A stretch of DNA of 64,000 bases from positions 1,612,001-1,676,000 of the forward strand of contig NZ_AP031496.1 in NCBI RefSeq assembly GCF_042850945.1, read 5' to 3'. The number at the start of each line of letters is the position of its first letter. The stretch's first letter is position 1. The position numbers and the translations under genes were made by a program. Below the pieces are notes generated by a model, which searched no databases, had not been told where the DNA came from, and saw only the letters and a program-made list of their open reading frames with translations. The DNA comes from Halioxenophilus aromaticivorans (GTDB taxonomy: Bacteria > Pseudomonadota > Gammaproteobacteria > Pseudomonadales > Cellvibrionaceae). Positions 24,805 through 34,262 of this stretch are shown here, one piece after another.

Positions 24805-26165
24805 TGCCAATGACTTTACAACAAATCGCCGAATGCACAGACGGCCGCCTAGTGGGCGAAGACCTAACCATCAGCAGCATTAGCACCGATACCCGCACGA
24901 TTGAAAGCGGCAGTTTGTTTTTAGCGCTGACCGGCAAGAATTTCGACGGTAATAAATTTGCCAGCGATGCCGTTGCCAAAGGCGCCGTGGCAGTTCTGGT
25001 AAGCGAAGAACAGCAAGATCTGGCTGCCAGCCAAGTTGTTGTCACTGATACCACCGAAGCCTTGGGCAAATTGGCAACTTGGTATCGCCGCCGCTGGGGT
25101 AACGCCATGGTGGCAATCACCGGAAGCTGCGGCAAAACCACCGTTAAGGGCATGGTTGCTTCAATTTTGTCTCAGTTAAACACCACCTGGGCCACCCAAG
25201 GCAATTTAAATAACCACATTGGCGTACCGAAAACGCTGCTGTCTTTAATGCCAGAGCACCACTTTGCCGTAGTCGAAATGGGTGCAAGTGGTCTGGGCGA
25301 AATTGAATATTTAACCAATATGGCCGAGCCCCAAGTGGCGTTGGTTAACAATGTGGTACCCGCGCACCTAGAAGGTTTTGGCTCGGTGGATGCCATCGCC
25401 AAAACCAAAGGCGAAATCTACTCGGGTTTAACCGACGACGGCACGGCCATCATCAATTTGGATGACCAATACGCCGGCCAGTGGCTGCAGTCCATTGGTG
25501 AGCGCAATTGGATTGGGTTCAGCGTAGCCGATCACCAAGCCGATGTCTCCGCCAGTGATGTGCAAATTGACAACCTTGGCCGGGCGCAATTTCAGTTGTG
25601 TACCCATGCCGGCAGAATCGAAATCCAGCTAAACGTGTTAGGGCGGGCCAACGTGGCTAATGCCTTGGCTGCAGCCTGTTGCGCCATTCCTTTGGGCGTA
25701 GAGCTCAACGATATTAAACAAGGCTTGGAGCAATTTAACGCGGTTAATGGGCGCTTAAATGTAGGCCGAGCCAAAAACGGTGCGCGTTTAATCGACGACA
25801 GTTACAACGCAAACCCAGGCAGTGTTAAAGCGGCAATTGACGTATTGGCAGAATTACAAGGCCGCAGAATTTTAGTTTTAGGGGATATGGGCGAGCTGGC
25901 CGACGAAGCCGAAGCCGCCCACCGGGAAGTTGGTCGCTACGCCAAAAATGAGGACGTCGACCAACTGCTAACCGTGGGGCCACTGTCCAATTTTGCGGTG
26001 CAAGAGTTCGGTGAGGGCGCACATAATTTCGCCAGCCGCGAGGCACTAATCGCGGCTTTAGAACCGCAGCTTAGTATTGATGCGGCGGTGTTGGTTAAAG
26101 GGTCAAGAAGCGCAGGTATGGAACAGGTAGTACAGGCAATCTCAGCTCAGGGAGAAAATATCTAA
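24801..26165 (+). CDS. murF: UDP-MurNAc-pentapeptide synthetase (D-Ala-D-Ala adding)
   Basis: A 454-residue Mur ligase that adds D-Ala-D-Ala to the UDP-MurNAc tripeptide. The ATP loop GSCGKTT lies at 108-114. Further motifs are NNHIGVPKTLL, VEMGASGLGEIEYL, the substrate region DDSYNANPGSVKAA and LVLGDMGEL. The start ATG overlaps the murE stop (ATGA) behind a GGAGG site; a second ATG follows at once and a third two codons later, so the exact first residue is uncertain by up to three. Confidence 0.97.
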   Translation: MMPMTLQQIAECTDGRLVGEDLTISSISTDTRTIESGSLFLALTGKNFDGNKFASDAVAKGAVAVLVSEEQQDLAASQVVVTDTTEALGKLATWYRRRWGNAMVAITGSCGKTTVKGMVASILSQLNTTWATQGNLNNHIGVPKTLLSLMPEHHFAVVEMGASGLGEIEYLTNMAEPQVALVNNVVPAHLEGFGSVDAIAKTKGEIYSGLTDDGTAIINLDDQYAGQWLQSIGERNWIGFSVADHQADVSASDVQIDNLGRAQFQLCTHAGRIEIQLNVLGRANVANALAAACCAIPLGVELNDIKQGLEQFNAVNGRLNVGRAKNGARLIDDSYNANPGSVKAAIDVLAELQGRRILVLGDMGELADEAEAAHREVGRYAKNEDVDQLLTVGPLSNFAVQEFGEGAHNFASREALIAALEPQLSIDAAVLVKGSRSAGMEQVVQAISAQGENI

Positions 26166-27247
26166 TGCTGGTTTGGCTGGCTTCAATTCTTCAGGAATAC
26201 GTTAAAGAGTTTGCCGTATTTCAGTATTTAACACTGCGCGCCATCCTCGGCGTGCTCACTGCGTTGAGCATCTCCATGATGCTTGGCCCGTGGATGATTC
26301 GCCGTTTAAATCAACTGCAAATCGGCCAGGCCGTGCGCGATGATGGGCCGCAAAGCCACCTTAGCAAAAGCGGTACGCCTACCATGGGCGGCACACTAAT
26401 TTTAGCGGCTATTTTTGTCAGCTCTTTGCTGTGGTCCGATTTAAGCAACCGCTACGTGTGGGTGGTGTTGGTAGTAACCGCCGTGTTTGCCGCCGTTGGC
26501 TGGGTGGATGATTACCGCAAAGTAGTGGAAAAGAACTCTCGCGGATTGCCCGCTCGGTGGAAATACTTTTGGCAATCCTTTGCTGGCCTTGGTGCTGCGA
26601 TCTTTTTGTACTACACCGCGCAAAGCCCGGCAGAAACGCAGTTATTTGTACCGTTTTTTAAAAATGTCGCCATTAATATGGGCTTCTTTTTTATTCCTTT
26701 TACCTACTTTGTCATTGTCGGTAGCAGTAACGCGGTAAATCTAACCGACGGCTTGGATGGCTTAGCCATTATGCCCTCGGTGATGGTGGGTTCTGCACTA
26801 GGGATTTTAGCCTATGTCACCGGCCACACTGAGTTCTCTCAATATTTGCACATTGCAAATGTGCCGGGCACCGGCGAACTAGTGGTGTTCTGTGCGGCCT
26901 TGGCCGGAGCGGGCTTAGGTTTCTTATGGTTTAACACCTACCCAGCGCAAGTATTTATGGGCGACGTAGGTGCTTTGGCTCTGGGAGCGGCTCTGGGCAC
27001 AGTTGCGGTTATTGTTCGCCACGAAATCGTATTTTTCATAATGAGCGGTGTGTTTGTTATGGAAACAGTTTCGGTAATTTTGCAGGTCGGCTCCTACAAA
27101 TTAACCGGCCGACGAATTTTTAGAATGGCGCCGTTACATCACCACTTTGAATTAAAAGGCTGGCCCGAACCACGGGTGATCGTTCGTTTTTGGATCATCA
27201 CCGTAATGTTGGTGCTGTTCGGTCTAGCAACGTTGAAACTACGGTAA
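26165..27247 (+). CDS. mraY: Phospho-MurNAc-pentapeptide transferase (lipid I synthase)
   Basis: A 360-residue polytopic inner-membrane enzyme (about ten membrane segments) that moves phospho-MurNAc-pentapeptide onto undecaprenyl phosphate. Family motifs are KSGTPTMGG, WVDDYRKV, the catalytic NAVNLTDGLDGLA (D195, D198), MGDVGALALG and APLHHHFELKGW. It is joined to murF by a one-base overlap. Confidence 0.97.
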   Translation: MLVWLASILQEYVKEFAVFQYLTLRAILGVLTALSISMMLGPWMIRRLNQLQIGQAVRDDGPQSHLSKSGTPTMGGTLILAAIFVSSLLWSDLSNRYVWVVLVVTAVFAAVGWVDDYRKVVEKNSRGLPARWKYFWQSFAGLGAAIFLYYTAQSPAETQLFVPFFKNVAINMGFFFIPFTYFVIVGSSNAVNLTDGLDGLAIMPSVMVGSALGILAYVTGHTEFSQYLHIANVPGTGELVVFCAALAGAGLGFLWFNTYPAQVFMGDVGALALGAALGTVAVIVRHEIVFFIMSGVFVMETVSVILQVGSYKLTGRRIFRMAPLHHHFELKGWPEPRVIVRFWIITVMLVLFGLATLKLR

Positions 27248-27253
27248 TTATCA

Positions 27254-28615
27254 ATGGCAGAACTCATCGCAACAAGTAAAGTTACCGTAATCGTCGGGCT
27301 GGGTGTTACCGGTTTGTCGGTTGCGCGCTTTCTTGCGCGCGAAAATCGGCCCTTTGTGGTGGTAGACACCCGGGCCGAGCCTGCGTTATTACCCACTTTT
27401 AATGCCGAATTCCCTGGCCGCCAATGCCATTGCGGCGCCATAGACCCCGAGCTGTTACTCGGGGCGGAGCAAATTGTACTGAGCCCAGGCCTGCCGTTGT
27501 CTGCGCCAGCCCTACAAGATGCCTTGGCAGCCGGAGTAGAAGTCATTGGCGATATTGAATTGTTTGCCCGCGCGGCTAAAGCTCCCATTATTGCAATAAC
27601 CGGCTCCAACGGAAAAACCACCGTAACCTCCTTAGTTGGAGAAATGGCAAAGGCCGGCGGAGCATCGGTATTGATGGGAGGGAATATTGGTACCCCGGCG
27701 CTGGATCTATTGGCCAAGCCCACACCGGATTTTTACGTATTGGAGTTATCCAGTTTTCAATTGGAAACCACCAGTCAGCTGAATGCTCGCGCCGCAGTGG
27801 TACTGAATATCAGCGCCGACCACATGGATCGCTACAGCAATATCGCTGCCTACCACGCGGCCAAAATGCGTATCTTTTTCGGTGCAAAAACCATGCTGGT
27901 CAACCGCGACGACCCATTGAGCCGCGGGCCAGTGGCCCAGGATACCCAGGTCATTTCCTTTGGCTTAAACAAGCCCGATTTAAAAGACTTTGGTTTAATC
28001 ACTGAAGTCGACGGCGTGTATTTAGCCAAAGGTTTGCACGCTTTGATGCCAGCCAGCGACATCACCATGCGTGGCAGCCACAACGTTAGTAACGCACTGG
28101 CGGCCATGGCCTTAGTCGAGACCATGGGCGCGTTAAATGATGACGCTCTATCCGCGCTAAAAGCCTTTCCAGGGGTACAACACCGTTGCCAAACCATTGC
28201 AACAAAACAGGGTGTTACCTTTATCAACGATTCTAAAGCCACCAATGTGGGCGCCACTTTGGCTGCGTTGAAAGGATTGGTTGGCGAGTTGACGGATAAC
28301 CAAAAAATTCATCTGTTGTTGGGTGGCCAGGGTAAAGGTGGGGATTTTTCACAATTGCTGCCCGGTCTAACGGCGCAGGTGCAAACTGCATTTGTTATGG
28401 GTGAAGACGCCGCGCAAATTGCACAGGCCATCGAAAATACAGTAACCGTTTGCTCAGCCTCGAGCTTGGAGAATGCTGTTGCGCAAGCGGTGGCCGCTGC
28501 AAAACCCGGTGACTTGGTGTTGTTGTCACCGGCTTGTGCCAGTTTCGATATGTTCAGCGGTTACCAAGCTCGCGGTGATGCCTTCGCAGCAGCTGTAGCG
28601 AGGTTGCCACAATGA
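27254..28615 (+). CDS. murD: UDP-MurNAc-L-alanine:D-glutamate ligase
   Basis: A 453-residue Mur ligase. An N-terminal Rossmann domain (VIVGLGVTGLSVARFLA) binds the UDP substrate, the ATP loop GSNGKTT is at 117-123, and LSSFQLETT, ADHMDRY and INDSKATNVGAT follow. It adds D-glutamate as the second stem residue. The gene begins 6 bases after mraY and overlaps ftsW by 4. Confidence 0.97.
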   Translation: MAELIATSKVTVIVGLGVTGLSVARFLARENRPFVVVDTRAEPALLPTFNAEFPGRQCHCGAIDPELLLGAEQIVLSPGLPLSAPALQDALAAGVEVIGDIELFARAAKAPIIAITGSNGKTTVTSLVGEMAKAGGASVLMGGNIGTPALDLLAKPTPDFYVLELSSFQLETTSQLNARAAVVLNISADHMDRYSNIAAYHAAKMRIFFGAKTMLVNRDDPLSRGPVAQDTQVISFGLNKPDLKDFGLITEVDGVYLAKGLHALMPASDITMRGSHNVSNALAAMALVETMGALNDDALSALKAFPGVQHRCQTIATKQGVTFINDSKATNVGATLAALKGLVGELTDNQKIHLLLGGQGKGGDFSQLLPGLTAQVQTAFVMGEDAAQIAQAIENTVTVCSASSLENAVAQAVAAAKPGDLVLLSPACASFDMFSGYQARGDAFAAAVARLPQ

Positions 28616-29802
28616 GCCTCGCCGCCATTAAAAATTTCGACTGGCAGCAGGAGTTATTCGCCGGTTTATTGGCAGACCGAGTTTTATTGGTACTGGTGTT
28701 GGCGTTGGTGTCTCTTGGTGCCGTTATGGTGGCCTCGTCTTCCATTAGCCTTGCCGCCTTGCCAGATCCAGGCTACAGCGACCCATGGTTTTTTGCCCGG
28801 CGGCACCTCGTGTTTTTGGTGCTTGGTTTTGCCGCCTGCGGTTTTGTGGCGTGCACCCCTTTAGCGCTGTGGAGAAATTACGGTTGGGTGATGTTACTGG
28901 CGGCTTTGGTTGTGCTGGTGTTGGTATTGATTCCCGGCATTGGCACAGAGGTAAAAGGTAGCAAACGGTGGATTCGCGTAGGGCCAATTAATTTACAGGC
29001 CTCGGAGCTTGCCAAGTTCTGCGCCATCATATTTTTTGCCAGCTATCTAAGTAAATGGCACAAAGAAATCAAAGCCAATAGCTGGGCCATTTTAAAGCCT
29101 CTGGGTATTTTGTTGGTACTGGCCGCGTTTATTTTGATGGAACCAGACCTAGGCTCCACCGTGGTGTTGATGACAACCGTTTTGGCCATGATGTTTATCG
29201 CCGGCATCAAGTTATGGCAATGCTTCTTGTTGATGGGCATGGCCGCTGGCGCTTTTGTGGCGCTCATTCTGCCGGTGGATTATCGCATGGCGCGTCTGCG
29301 TGCCTTCCTGGATCCGTGGCAGGATCAATACGGCTCCGGCTATCAGTTAGTGCAATCGCTTATTGGCTTTGGCCGGGGCGAGTGGTTTGGCCTGGGCCTG
29401 GGTAACAGCATACAAAAACTGCACTTTCTGCCAGAGGCCCACACCGACTTTATTTTTTCCGTTATCGCTGAGGAATTTGGCTTTTTGGGTGCGGTGGTGG
29501 TGATTGGCCTGTTCGGGGCGTTAATCGTCAAAGCCTTTATGTTGGCCAAAGAGGCAATTCGCCAAGATAACGACTTTGCTTGTTTTGCTGCCTACGGCGT
29601 GGCCGTACTGCTGGCCTGCCAAGTGTTTATAAATGTGGGCGTGGCCACCGGGTTATTACCCACCAAAGGTCTGACATTGCCTTTTGTGAGTTATGGCGGC
29701 AGTAGCTTAATTATCAGCATGATGATGATGGGCCTGTTAATCCGCGTGCAAAAAGAGCTGCAAATTACGCCGCGTCCGTTATCGGAGGCTGCCAACCCAT
29801 GA
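28612..29802 (+). CDS. ftsW: Septal peptidoglycan polymerase FtsW (SEDS family)
   Basis: A 396-residue SEDS-family polytopic membrane protein with about ten membrane segments that polymerises lipid II at the septum with FtsI. Typical motifs are KGSKRWIRVGPINLQASELAKF, quoted here in part as LQASELAKF, ILMEPDLGSTVVL, GSGYQLVQSLI, LPEAHTDFIFSVIAEEFG and the C-terminal LPFVSYGGSSLI. It overlaps murD and murG by 4 bases each. Confidence 0.97.
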   Translation: MSLAAIKNFDWQQELFAGLLADRVLLVLVLALVSLGAVMVASSSISLAALPDPGYSDPWFFARRHLVFLVLGFAACGFVACTPLALWRNYGWVMLLAALVVLVLVLIPGIGTEVKGSKRWIRVGPINLQASELAKFCAIIFFASYLSKWHKEIKANSWAILKPLGILLVLAAFILMEPDLGSTVVLMTTVLAMMFIAGIKLWQCFLLMGMAAGAFVALILPVDYRMARLRAFLDPWQDQYGSGYQLVQSLIGFGRGEWFGLGLGNSIQKLHFLPEAHTDFIFSVIAEEFGFLGAVVVIGLFGALIVKAFMLAKEAIRQDNDFACFAAYGVAVLLACQVFINVGVATGLLPTKGLTLPFVSYGGSSLIISMMMMGLLIRVQKELQITPRPLSEAANP

Positions 29803-30899
29803 GCAAACACGCAGTCATTATGGCAGGCGGCACCGGTGGGCATATTTACCCCGCACTGGCGGTGGCCGAAGAATTGAAAAACCAAGATTTTACGGTTTCC
29901 TGGTTGGGAACTCGCCGTGGTTTGGAATCGCAATTGGTGCCCAAGGCCGGAATTGAGATCGACTACATCGACGTTGAAGGCGTTCGCGGTAAAGGCAAAA
30001 CCGCTTTAATGCGTGCTCCGTTTGTACTCAGTAAAGCCGTTGCCCAGGCCCGCTCCGCGATAAAACAACGCAATGCCAGTGTGGTGCTTGGTTTCGGTGG
30101 CTTTGTGGCCGGGCCCGGTGGCGTAGCCGCTAAATTGGCCGGCTTGCCATTAATTATCCACGAGCAAAACGCCGTGGCGGGTACCACCAATAAGCTGTTG
30201 GCCAAAATCGCTACCACGGTATTTACTGCATTCCCGAATGTATTTACCGGTGCCCGTGTGGTGGGCAACCCAGTGCGCAAGGCCATTAGTCAATTGCCAG
30301 CGCCCAGCCTGCGCTTAGCCTGCGCTGAATCAACCGACTCATTACAGCTGTTGGTGTTGGGCGGTAGCCTGGGTGCTGCAGCCATTAACGAATTGGTGCC
30401 AGCCGCTCTGGCAGTACTTCGCGCGAATCTTGATGTGTCCATTCACGTGGTGCACCAGTGCGGGGGCAAAAATGTGGAGCAAACCAAAGCCGCCTACGCC
30501 GACAATGGCATCACCCTGGATGATACCGTGGTAGTGCAGCCTTTTGTGGATGACATGGCAGCGGCCTATGGCAAAGCCCATTTTATTGTTTGCCGGGCCG
30601 GAGCGCTTACCGTGGCAGAAATCGCCGCCGCCGGTTGCGCATCTTTAATGGTGCCATTCCCCCACGCCATTGACGATCATCAAACTGCTAACGCGCAATG
30701 GTTGGTAGAGCAGGGCGCGGCCCATTTATGCCAACAGAAAGATCTAACCGTGGCTCGTTTGGTGGAAGAACTATCAACCGCCGCCCAACAACGAACAAAG
30801 ATTTTAACCATGGCAGAGAACGCTCGGTTGCAGGCCAAAACCGATGCGGCCGAACAAGTTGCCCAAGAATGTGTAGAGGTGCTAAGCCGTGGACGCTAA
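29799..30899 (+). CDS. murG: UDP-GlcNAc:lipid I GlcNAc-transferase
   Basis: A 366-residue peripheral membrane GT28 enzyme that makes lipid II from lipid I. The glycine-rich N-terminus MAGGTGGHIYPALAVAEEL, LGFGGFVAGPGGVAAKLAG, IIHEQNAVAGTTNK, the second-domain loop LGGSLGAAAIN and the donor-site CRAGALTVAEIAAAG are present. The 3' end overlaps the murC GTG start by 11 bases. Confidence 0.97.
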   Translation: MSKHAVIMAGGTGGHIYPALAVAEELKNQDFTVSWLGTRRGLESQLVPKAGIEIDYIDVEGVRGKGKTALMRAPFVLSKAVAQARSAIKQRNASVVLGFGGFVAGPGGVAAKLAGLPLIIHEQNAVAGTTNKLLAKIATTVFTAFPNVFTGARVVGNPVRKAISQLPAPSLRLACAESTDSLQLLVLGGSLGAAAINELVPAALAVLRANLDVSIHVVHQCGGKNVEQTKAAYADNGITLDDTVVVQPFVDDMAAAYGKAHFIVCRAGALTVAEIAAAGCASLMVPFPHAIDDHQTANAQWLVEQGAAHLCQQKDLTVARLVEELSTAAQQRTKILTMAENARLQAKTDAAEQVAQECVEVLSRGR

Positions 30900-32316
30900 C
30901 AAAACACTGATTAACCAAGTACCCGAAATGCGCCGAATCCGCCGAATCCATTTTATTGGTATTGGTGGTGCTGGTATGTCTGGAATTGCTGAGGTGTTAT
31001 TAAACCAAGGTTACCAAATTTCTGGCTCGGATTTAAAAGAGTCCGAGGTTACCAATCGCCTAGCGGATTTAGGCGCAAAGATTTTTATAGGCCACCACGC
31101 GGCTAATGTCATCGGTGCCGATGTGGTGGTTAACTCCACTGCCATTGATGGCAGCAACCCAGAGCTGGTCAGTGCGCGGGAATATCGTATTCCTGTAGTA
31201 CGCCGAGCAGAAATGCTGGGCGAGCTGATGCGCTATCGACACGGAATTGCAGTGGCAGGCACCCACGGTAAAACCACTACCACCAGTTTATTGGCCTCCA
31301 TTTTTGCCAGCGCCCAACGCGACCCGACTTTTGTGATTGGCGGTTTGTTAAACAGCGCCGGCAGCAACGCGGCCTTGGGTAAAAGCCGCTATTTAATTGC
31401 CGAGGCCGACGAAAGCGACGCATCGTTTTTGCACCTGCAGCCCATGGTGGCCATCGTTACCAACATCGATGCCGACCACATGGATACCTACGAAGGTGAC
31501 TTTTCGCGCTTAAAGCACACCTTTATTGAATTTTTGCACAACCTACCGTTTTACGGCTTGGCTGTGGTATGTGGCGACGACGACATAGTACGAGAGGTAA
31601 TACCGCAGATATCCCGCCCGGTTCTAACCTACGGTCTTGGCCCTGAAAACGATGTGCGCGCAATCGATGTGCGCCAAGAAGGCATGACCAGTCGCTTTAA
31701 CGTCACCCTGCCAGACCGTACCGAGCCGTTGGATATATTTCTGAATATGCCTGGCGAGCACAATATTTTAAACGCGTTGGCCGCCATCGCCGTGGCTGCG
31801 GATGAAGGTATCGACGACGACGCCATTCAATCCGGTTTGGCTGAATTTTTAGGCGTTGGTCGTCGCTTTCAGGTGTACGGTGATATTGCCATCGGCGACG
31901 GCACCGCCATGTTGGTGGACGACTACGGTCATCACCCACGCGAAGTAGCAGCAACCATCGCCGCCGTGCGCAAAGGTTGGCCAGAGCGCCGACTGGTTAT
32001 GATTTATCAGCCCCACCGTTACACCCGTACACGAGATTTATTCGAAGATTTCGTCGATGTGCTTTCCGCCGTTGACGTATTGGTTTTACTCGAAGTGTAC
32101 AGCGCCGGTGAAGCGCCCATCCAAGGCGCCGACGGCCGTCAATTGAGCCGCAGTATTCGTAATCGCGGCCAGGTAGACCCCATTTTTGTTGAGGGCGTGG
32201 AAGCTGTACCGGAGGTGGTGCGGGATATTGTCGCCCCGGGCGACATTATTATTACCCAAGGTGCGGGTAACGTGGGTGGTTTGGCAAAAGAATTGGCCAA
32301 GCGAAAGTTGCAATAG
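30889..32316 (+). CDS. murC: UDP-MurNAc:L-alanine ligase
   Basis: A 475-residue Mur ligase that adds the first stem residue. It has IHFIGIGGAGMSGIAEVLL at residues 20-38, ATP loop GTHGKTT at 124-130, EADESDASFL, NIDADHMDTY and VDDYGHHPREV. The start is a GTG inside the end of murG with AGAGG upstream. The alternative ATG at 30928 would remove 13 residues, and relatives have a leader of similar length, so I keep the GTG. Confidence 0.95.
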   Translation: MDANKTLINQVPEMRRIRRIHFIGIGGAGMSGIAEVLLNQGYQISGSDLKESEVTNRLADLGAKIFIGHHAANVIGADVVVNSTAIDGSNPELVSAREYRIPVVRRAEMLGELMRYRHGIAVAGTHGKTTTTSLLASIFASAQRDPTFVIGGLLNSAGSNAALGKSRYLIAEADESDASFLHLQPMVAIVTNIDADHMDTYEGDFSRLKHTFIEFLHNLPFYGLAVVCGDDDIVREVIPQISRPVLTYGLGPENDVRAIDVRQEGMTSRFNVTLPDRTEPLDIFLNMPGEHNILNALAAIAVAADEGIDDDAIQSGLAEFLGVGRRFQVYGDIAIGDGTAMLVDDYGHHPREVAATIAAVRKGWPERRLVMIYQPHRYTRTRDLFEDFVDVLSAVDVLVLLEVYSAGEAPIQGADGRQLSRSIRNRGQVDPIFVEGVEAVPEVVRDIVAPGDIIITQGAGNVGGLAKELAKRKLQ

Positions 32317-32329
32317 TAGGCGAGCGGAT

Positions 32330-33253
32330 ATGACCACTTTTGACGTTACACAATTAGGCCGAGTAGGGGTGCTGTACGGAGGCACTTCCGCCGAGCGAGA
32401 CGTATCGCTGCAAAGTGGCCAGGCAGTGGTGGCCGCGTTGCAATCCGCAGGTGTAGATGTGGTGGCTATTGAACTGGCTGAAGATCCGCTGGCGAAAATT
32501 CAGGCCGCCAAAATTGACCGTGCTTTTATTGCCTTGCACGGCCAAGGTGGAGAAGACGGCACCATGCAAGCGCTGTTGGAATTTTTGAATATTCCGTATA
32601 CCGGTAGCGGTGTGCAGGCGTCAGCCCTGGCCATGGACAAGCTAAAAAGCAAATACATTTTTACCGCCCTGGGCATCAGCACGCCAAAGTTTGCGTTGCT
32701 AAACGAGCACAGCAACTGGCAGCAAGTGTTGGAGGATCTTGGTGGCAAGGCGTTTGTGAAGCCTGCTCACGAGGGTTCCAGCATTGGCATGAGCAAAGCC
32801 ACTTCGGCCGAGCAATTACAGCAGGCTTATCAAACCGCGGCTAAATTTGATGCCGCCGTGCTAGCCGAAACCTTAATCGAAGGGGCTGAGTACACCGTTG
32901 GTGTCCTGGGCAACCAGAGTTTGCCCGCCATAAAGCTGGAAACCGACAACGAGTTTTACGATTACGACGCAAAATATATTTCTAACGAAACCCGGTATCT
33001 GTGCCCCTGTGGTTTATCTACCGAGGCAGAGCAAGCCTTGGCAGAACTAACTCTGGCTTGCTTTAACGCTCTGGATTGCCAGGGCTGGGGACGGGTGGAC
33101 TTTATGGCCGACGCGAATGGCCAGTTTTACGCTTTGGAAGTGAACACAGTGCCCGGCATGACCAGCCACAGCTTAGTGCCCATGGCGGCTAAAGCTCGCG
33201 GCATAGAATTTAGCGAACTGTGTTTGCAAATTGTACAACAAACACTCAATTAG
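32330..33253 (+). CDS. ddlB: D-alanine:D-alanine ligase B
   Basis: A 307-residue ATP-grasp enzyme that makes the D-Ala-D-Ala used by MurF. The N-terminus GRVGVLYGGTSAERDVSLQS, FIALHGQGGEDGTMQ, VKPAHEGSSIGMSKA, DFMADANGQFYALEVNTVPG and the C-terminal MTSHSLVP are typical. I place the start at the ATG at 32330, 13 bases after murC; the frame is open upstream inside murC but that part is not family sequence. Confidence 0.96.
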   Translation: MTTFDVTQLGRVGVLYGGTSAERDVSLQSGQAVVAALQSAGVDVVAIELAEDPLAKIQAAKIDRAFIALHGQGGEDGTMQALLEFLNIPYTGSGVQASALAMDKLKSKYIFTALGISTPKFALLNEHSNWQQVLEDLGGKAFVKPAHEGSSIGMSKATSAEQLQQAYQTAAKFDAAVLAETLIEGAEYTVGVLGNQSLPAIKLETDNEFYDYDAKYISNETRYLCPCGLSTEAEQALAELTLACFNALDCQGWGRVDFMADANGQFYALEVNTVPGMTSHSLVPMAAKARGIEFSELCLQIVQQTLN

Positions 33254-33273
33254 AAATTTTGGTAGGCAAAACC

Positions 33274-34083
33274 GTGAAAGCGAGCAAAACCAACCGCAAG
33301 AAAAACACAAAAAATCGTCGCCGGCAGGACTTGGTAACGCCAACCCGTGCGCGACGTAAACGTTTATCTGGTTGGTTAATTGGCAGCTTTATTACCAGTG
33401 TGTCGGTTGTGGCCATCTACGCGGTTGGCAACACGGCCAACAAAGCCGTGACCGAAATTACCGATCGGCCAATCTCTGCGGTGGAAATCGAAGCCGCCAT
33501 GGAGCACGTGAGTGAGTCTGAGTTGCAAAGTTTGATGCAGCCCATGATCGGCCAGCGCTTTTTGGGCACCGATTTAACGCAGCTAAAAGCGAATATCGAA
33601 CAGCACCCTTGGATTGCCCAGGCAAATCTCAGCCGTCGTTGGCCAGATCGCTTACACATCGCTCTGCAGGAAGAAACCGCAATCGCCCGCTGGCGCGATA
33701 CAGGCTTCCTCAATCACGCCGGCAAAGAGATTGTGTTGGGTGACAATCAGTCGTTAATGTACTTACCAAAACTAAGCGGCCCGAAAGAAAGCCAGTTGGA
33801 AGTGGCCAAGCAGTTTGTAGAGATCAATCGCACCTTGCAGCCCATGGGCCTCAGCGTTAACGAAATGATTTTGAGCGAAGATTTGTCTTGGCAGATTGAA
33901 TTAAGTAACGGTTTGTTTATCAAACTGGGCCGAGATCAATTACAGAACAAAATGGAGCGCTTTAGCACCGTTTTTGAATCCACTTTAAAGCCGCGTTTGG
34001 CAGAAATTCAGTCGGTTGACCTGCGCTACCGAAATGGCGTGGCAGTAAAGTGGATAAAACAAGAAATAAGTTCAGCAAATTAG
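33274..34083 (+). CDS. ftsQ: Cell division protein FtsQ
   Basis: A bitopic protein of about 269 residues. A very basic cytoplasmic tail (KASKTNRKKNTKNRRRQ) precedes one membrane segment (WLIGSFITSVSVVAIYAVG), a POTRA domain and the beta domain (WPDRLHIALQEETAIARW; VDLRYRNGVAVKW). FtsQ links FtsLB to the divisome. I chose the GTG at 33274, which has AGG seven bases upstream and follows ddlB; a TTG at 33259 is possible. Confidence 0.92.
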   Translation: MKASKTNRKKNTKNRRRQDLVTPTRARRKRLSGWLIGSFITSVSVVAIYAVGNTANKAVTEITDRPISAVEIEAAMEHVSESELQSLMQPMIGQRFLGTDLTQLKANIEQHPWIAQANLSRRWPDRLHIALQEETAIARWRDTGFLNHAGKEIVLGDNQSLMYLPKLSGPKESQLEVAKQFVEINRTLQPMGLSVNEMILSEDLSWQIELSNGLFIKLGRDQLQNKMERFSTVFESTLKPRLAEIQSVDLRYRNGVAVKWIKQEISSAN

Positions 34084-34111
34084 ACAATTTATTTTTTATT
34101 TACGGTAGAAT
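34081..34111 (+). promoter_or_regulatory. Possible ftsA promoter in an A+T-rich gap
   Basis: The 179-base gap between ftsQ and ftsA is the largest inside the cluster and strongly A+T-rich. TAGACA (34081-34086) and TAGAAT (34106-34111) resemble -35 and -10 boxes but are 19 bases apart, slightly long. Separate promoters for ftsA/ftsZ are common. Confidence 0.35.
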
Positions 34112-34262
34112 GCGCAAAAATTTATTGTAAATAAATGCAAGCGCGCTTGAACAAATTTTATTATTGCTTGTTTAAAACAGAGTTATCGCAGCCCACTGGC
34201 TGCTGAGATCAAAAACTCGCCAACTTAACCAAGTAAGAGCCATAGAAAACAAGGAATTGGCA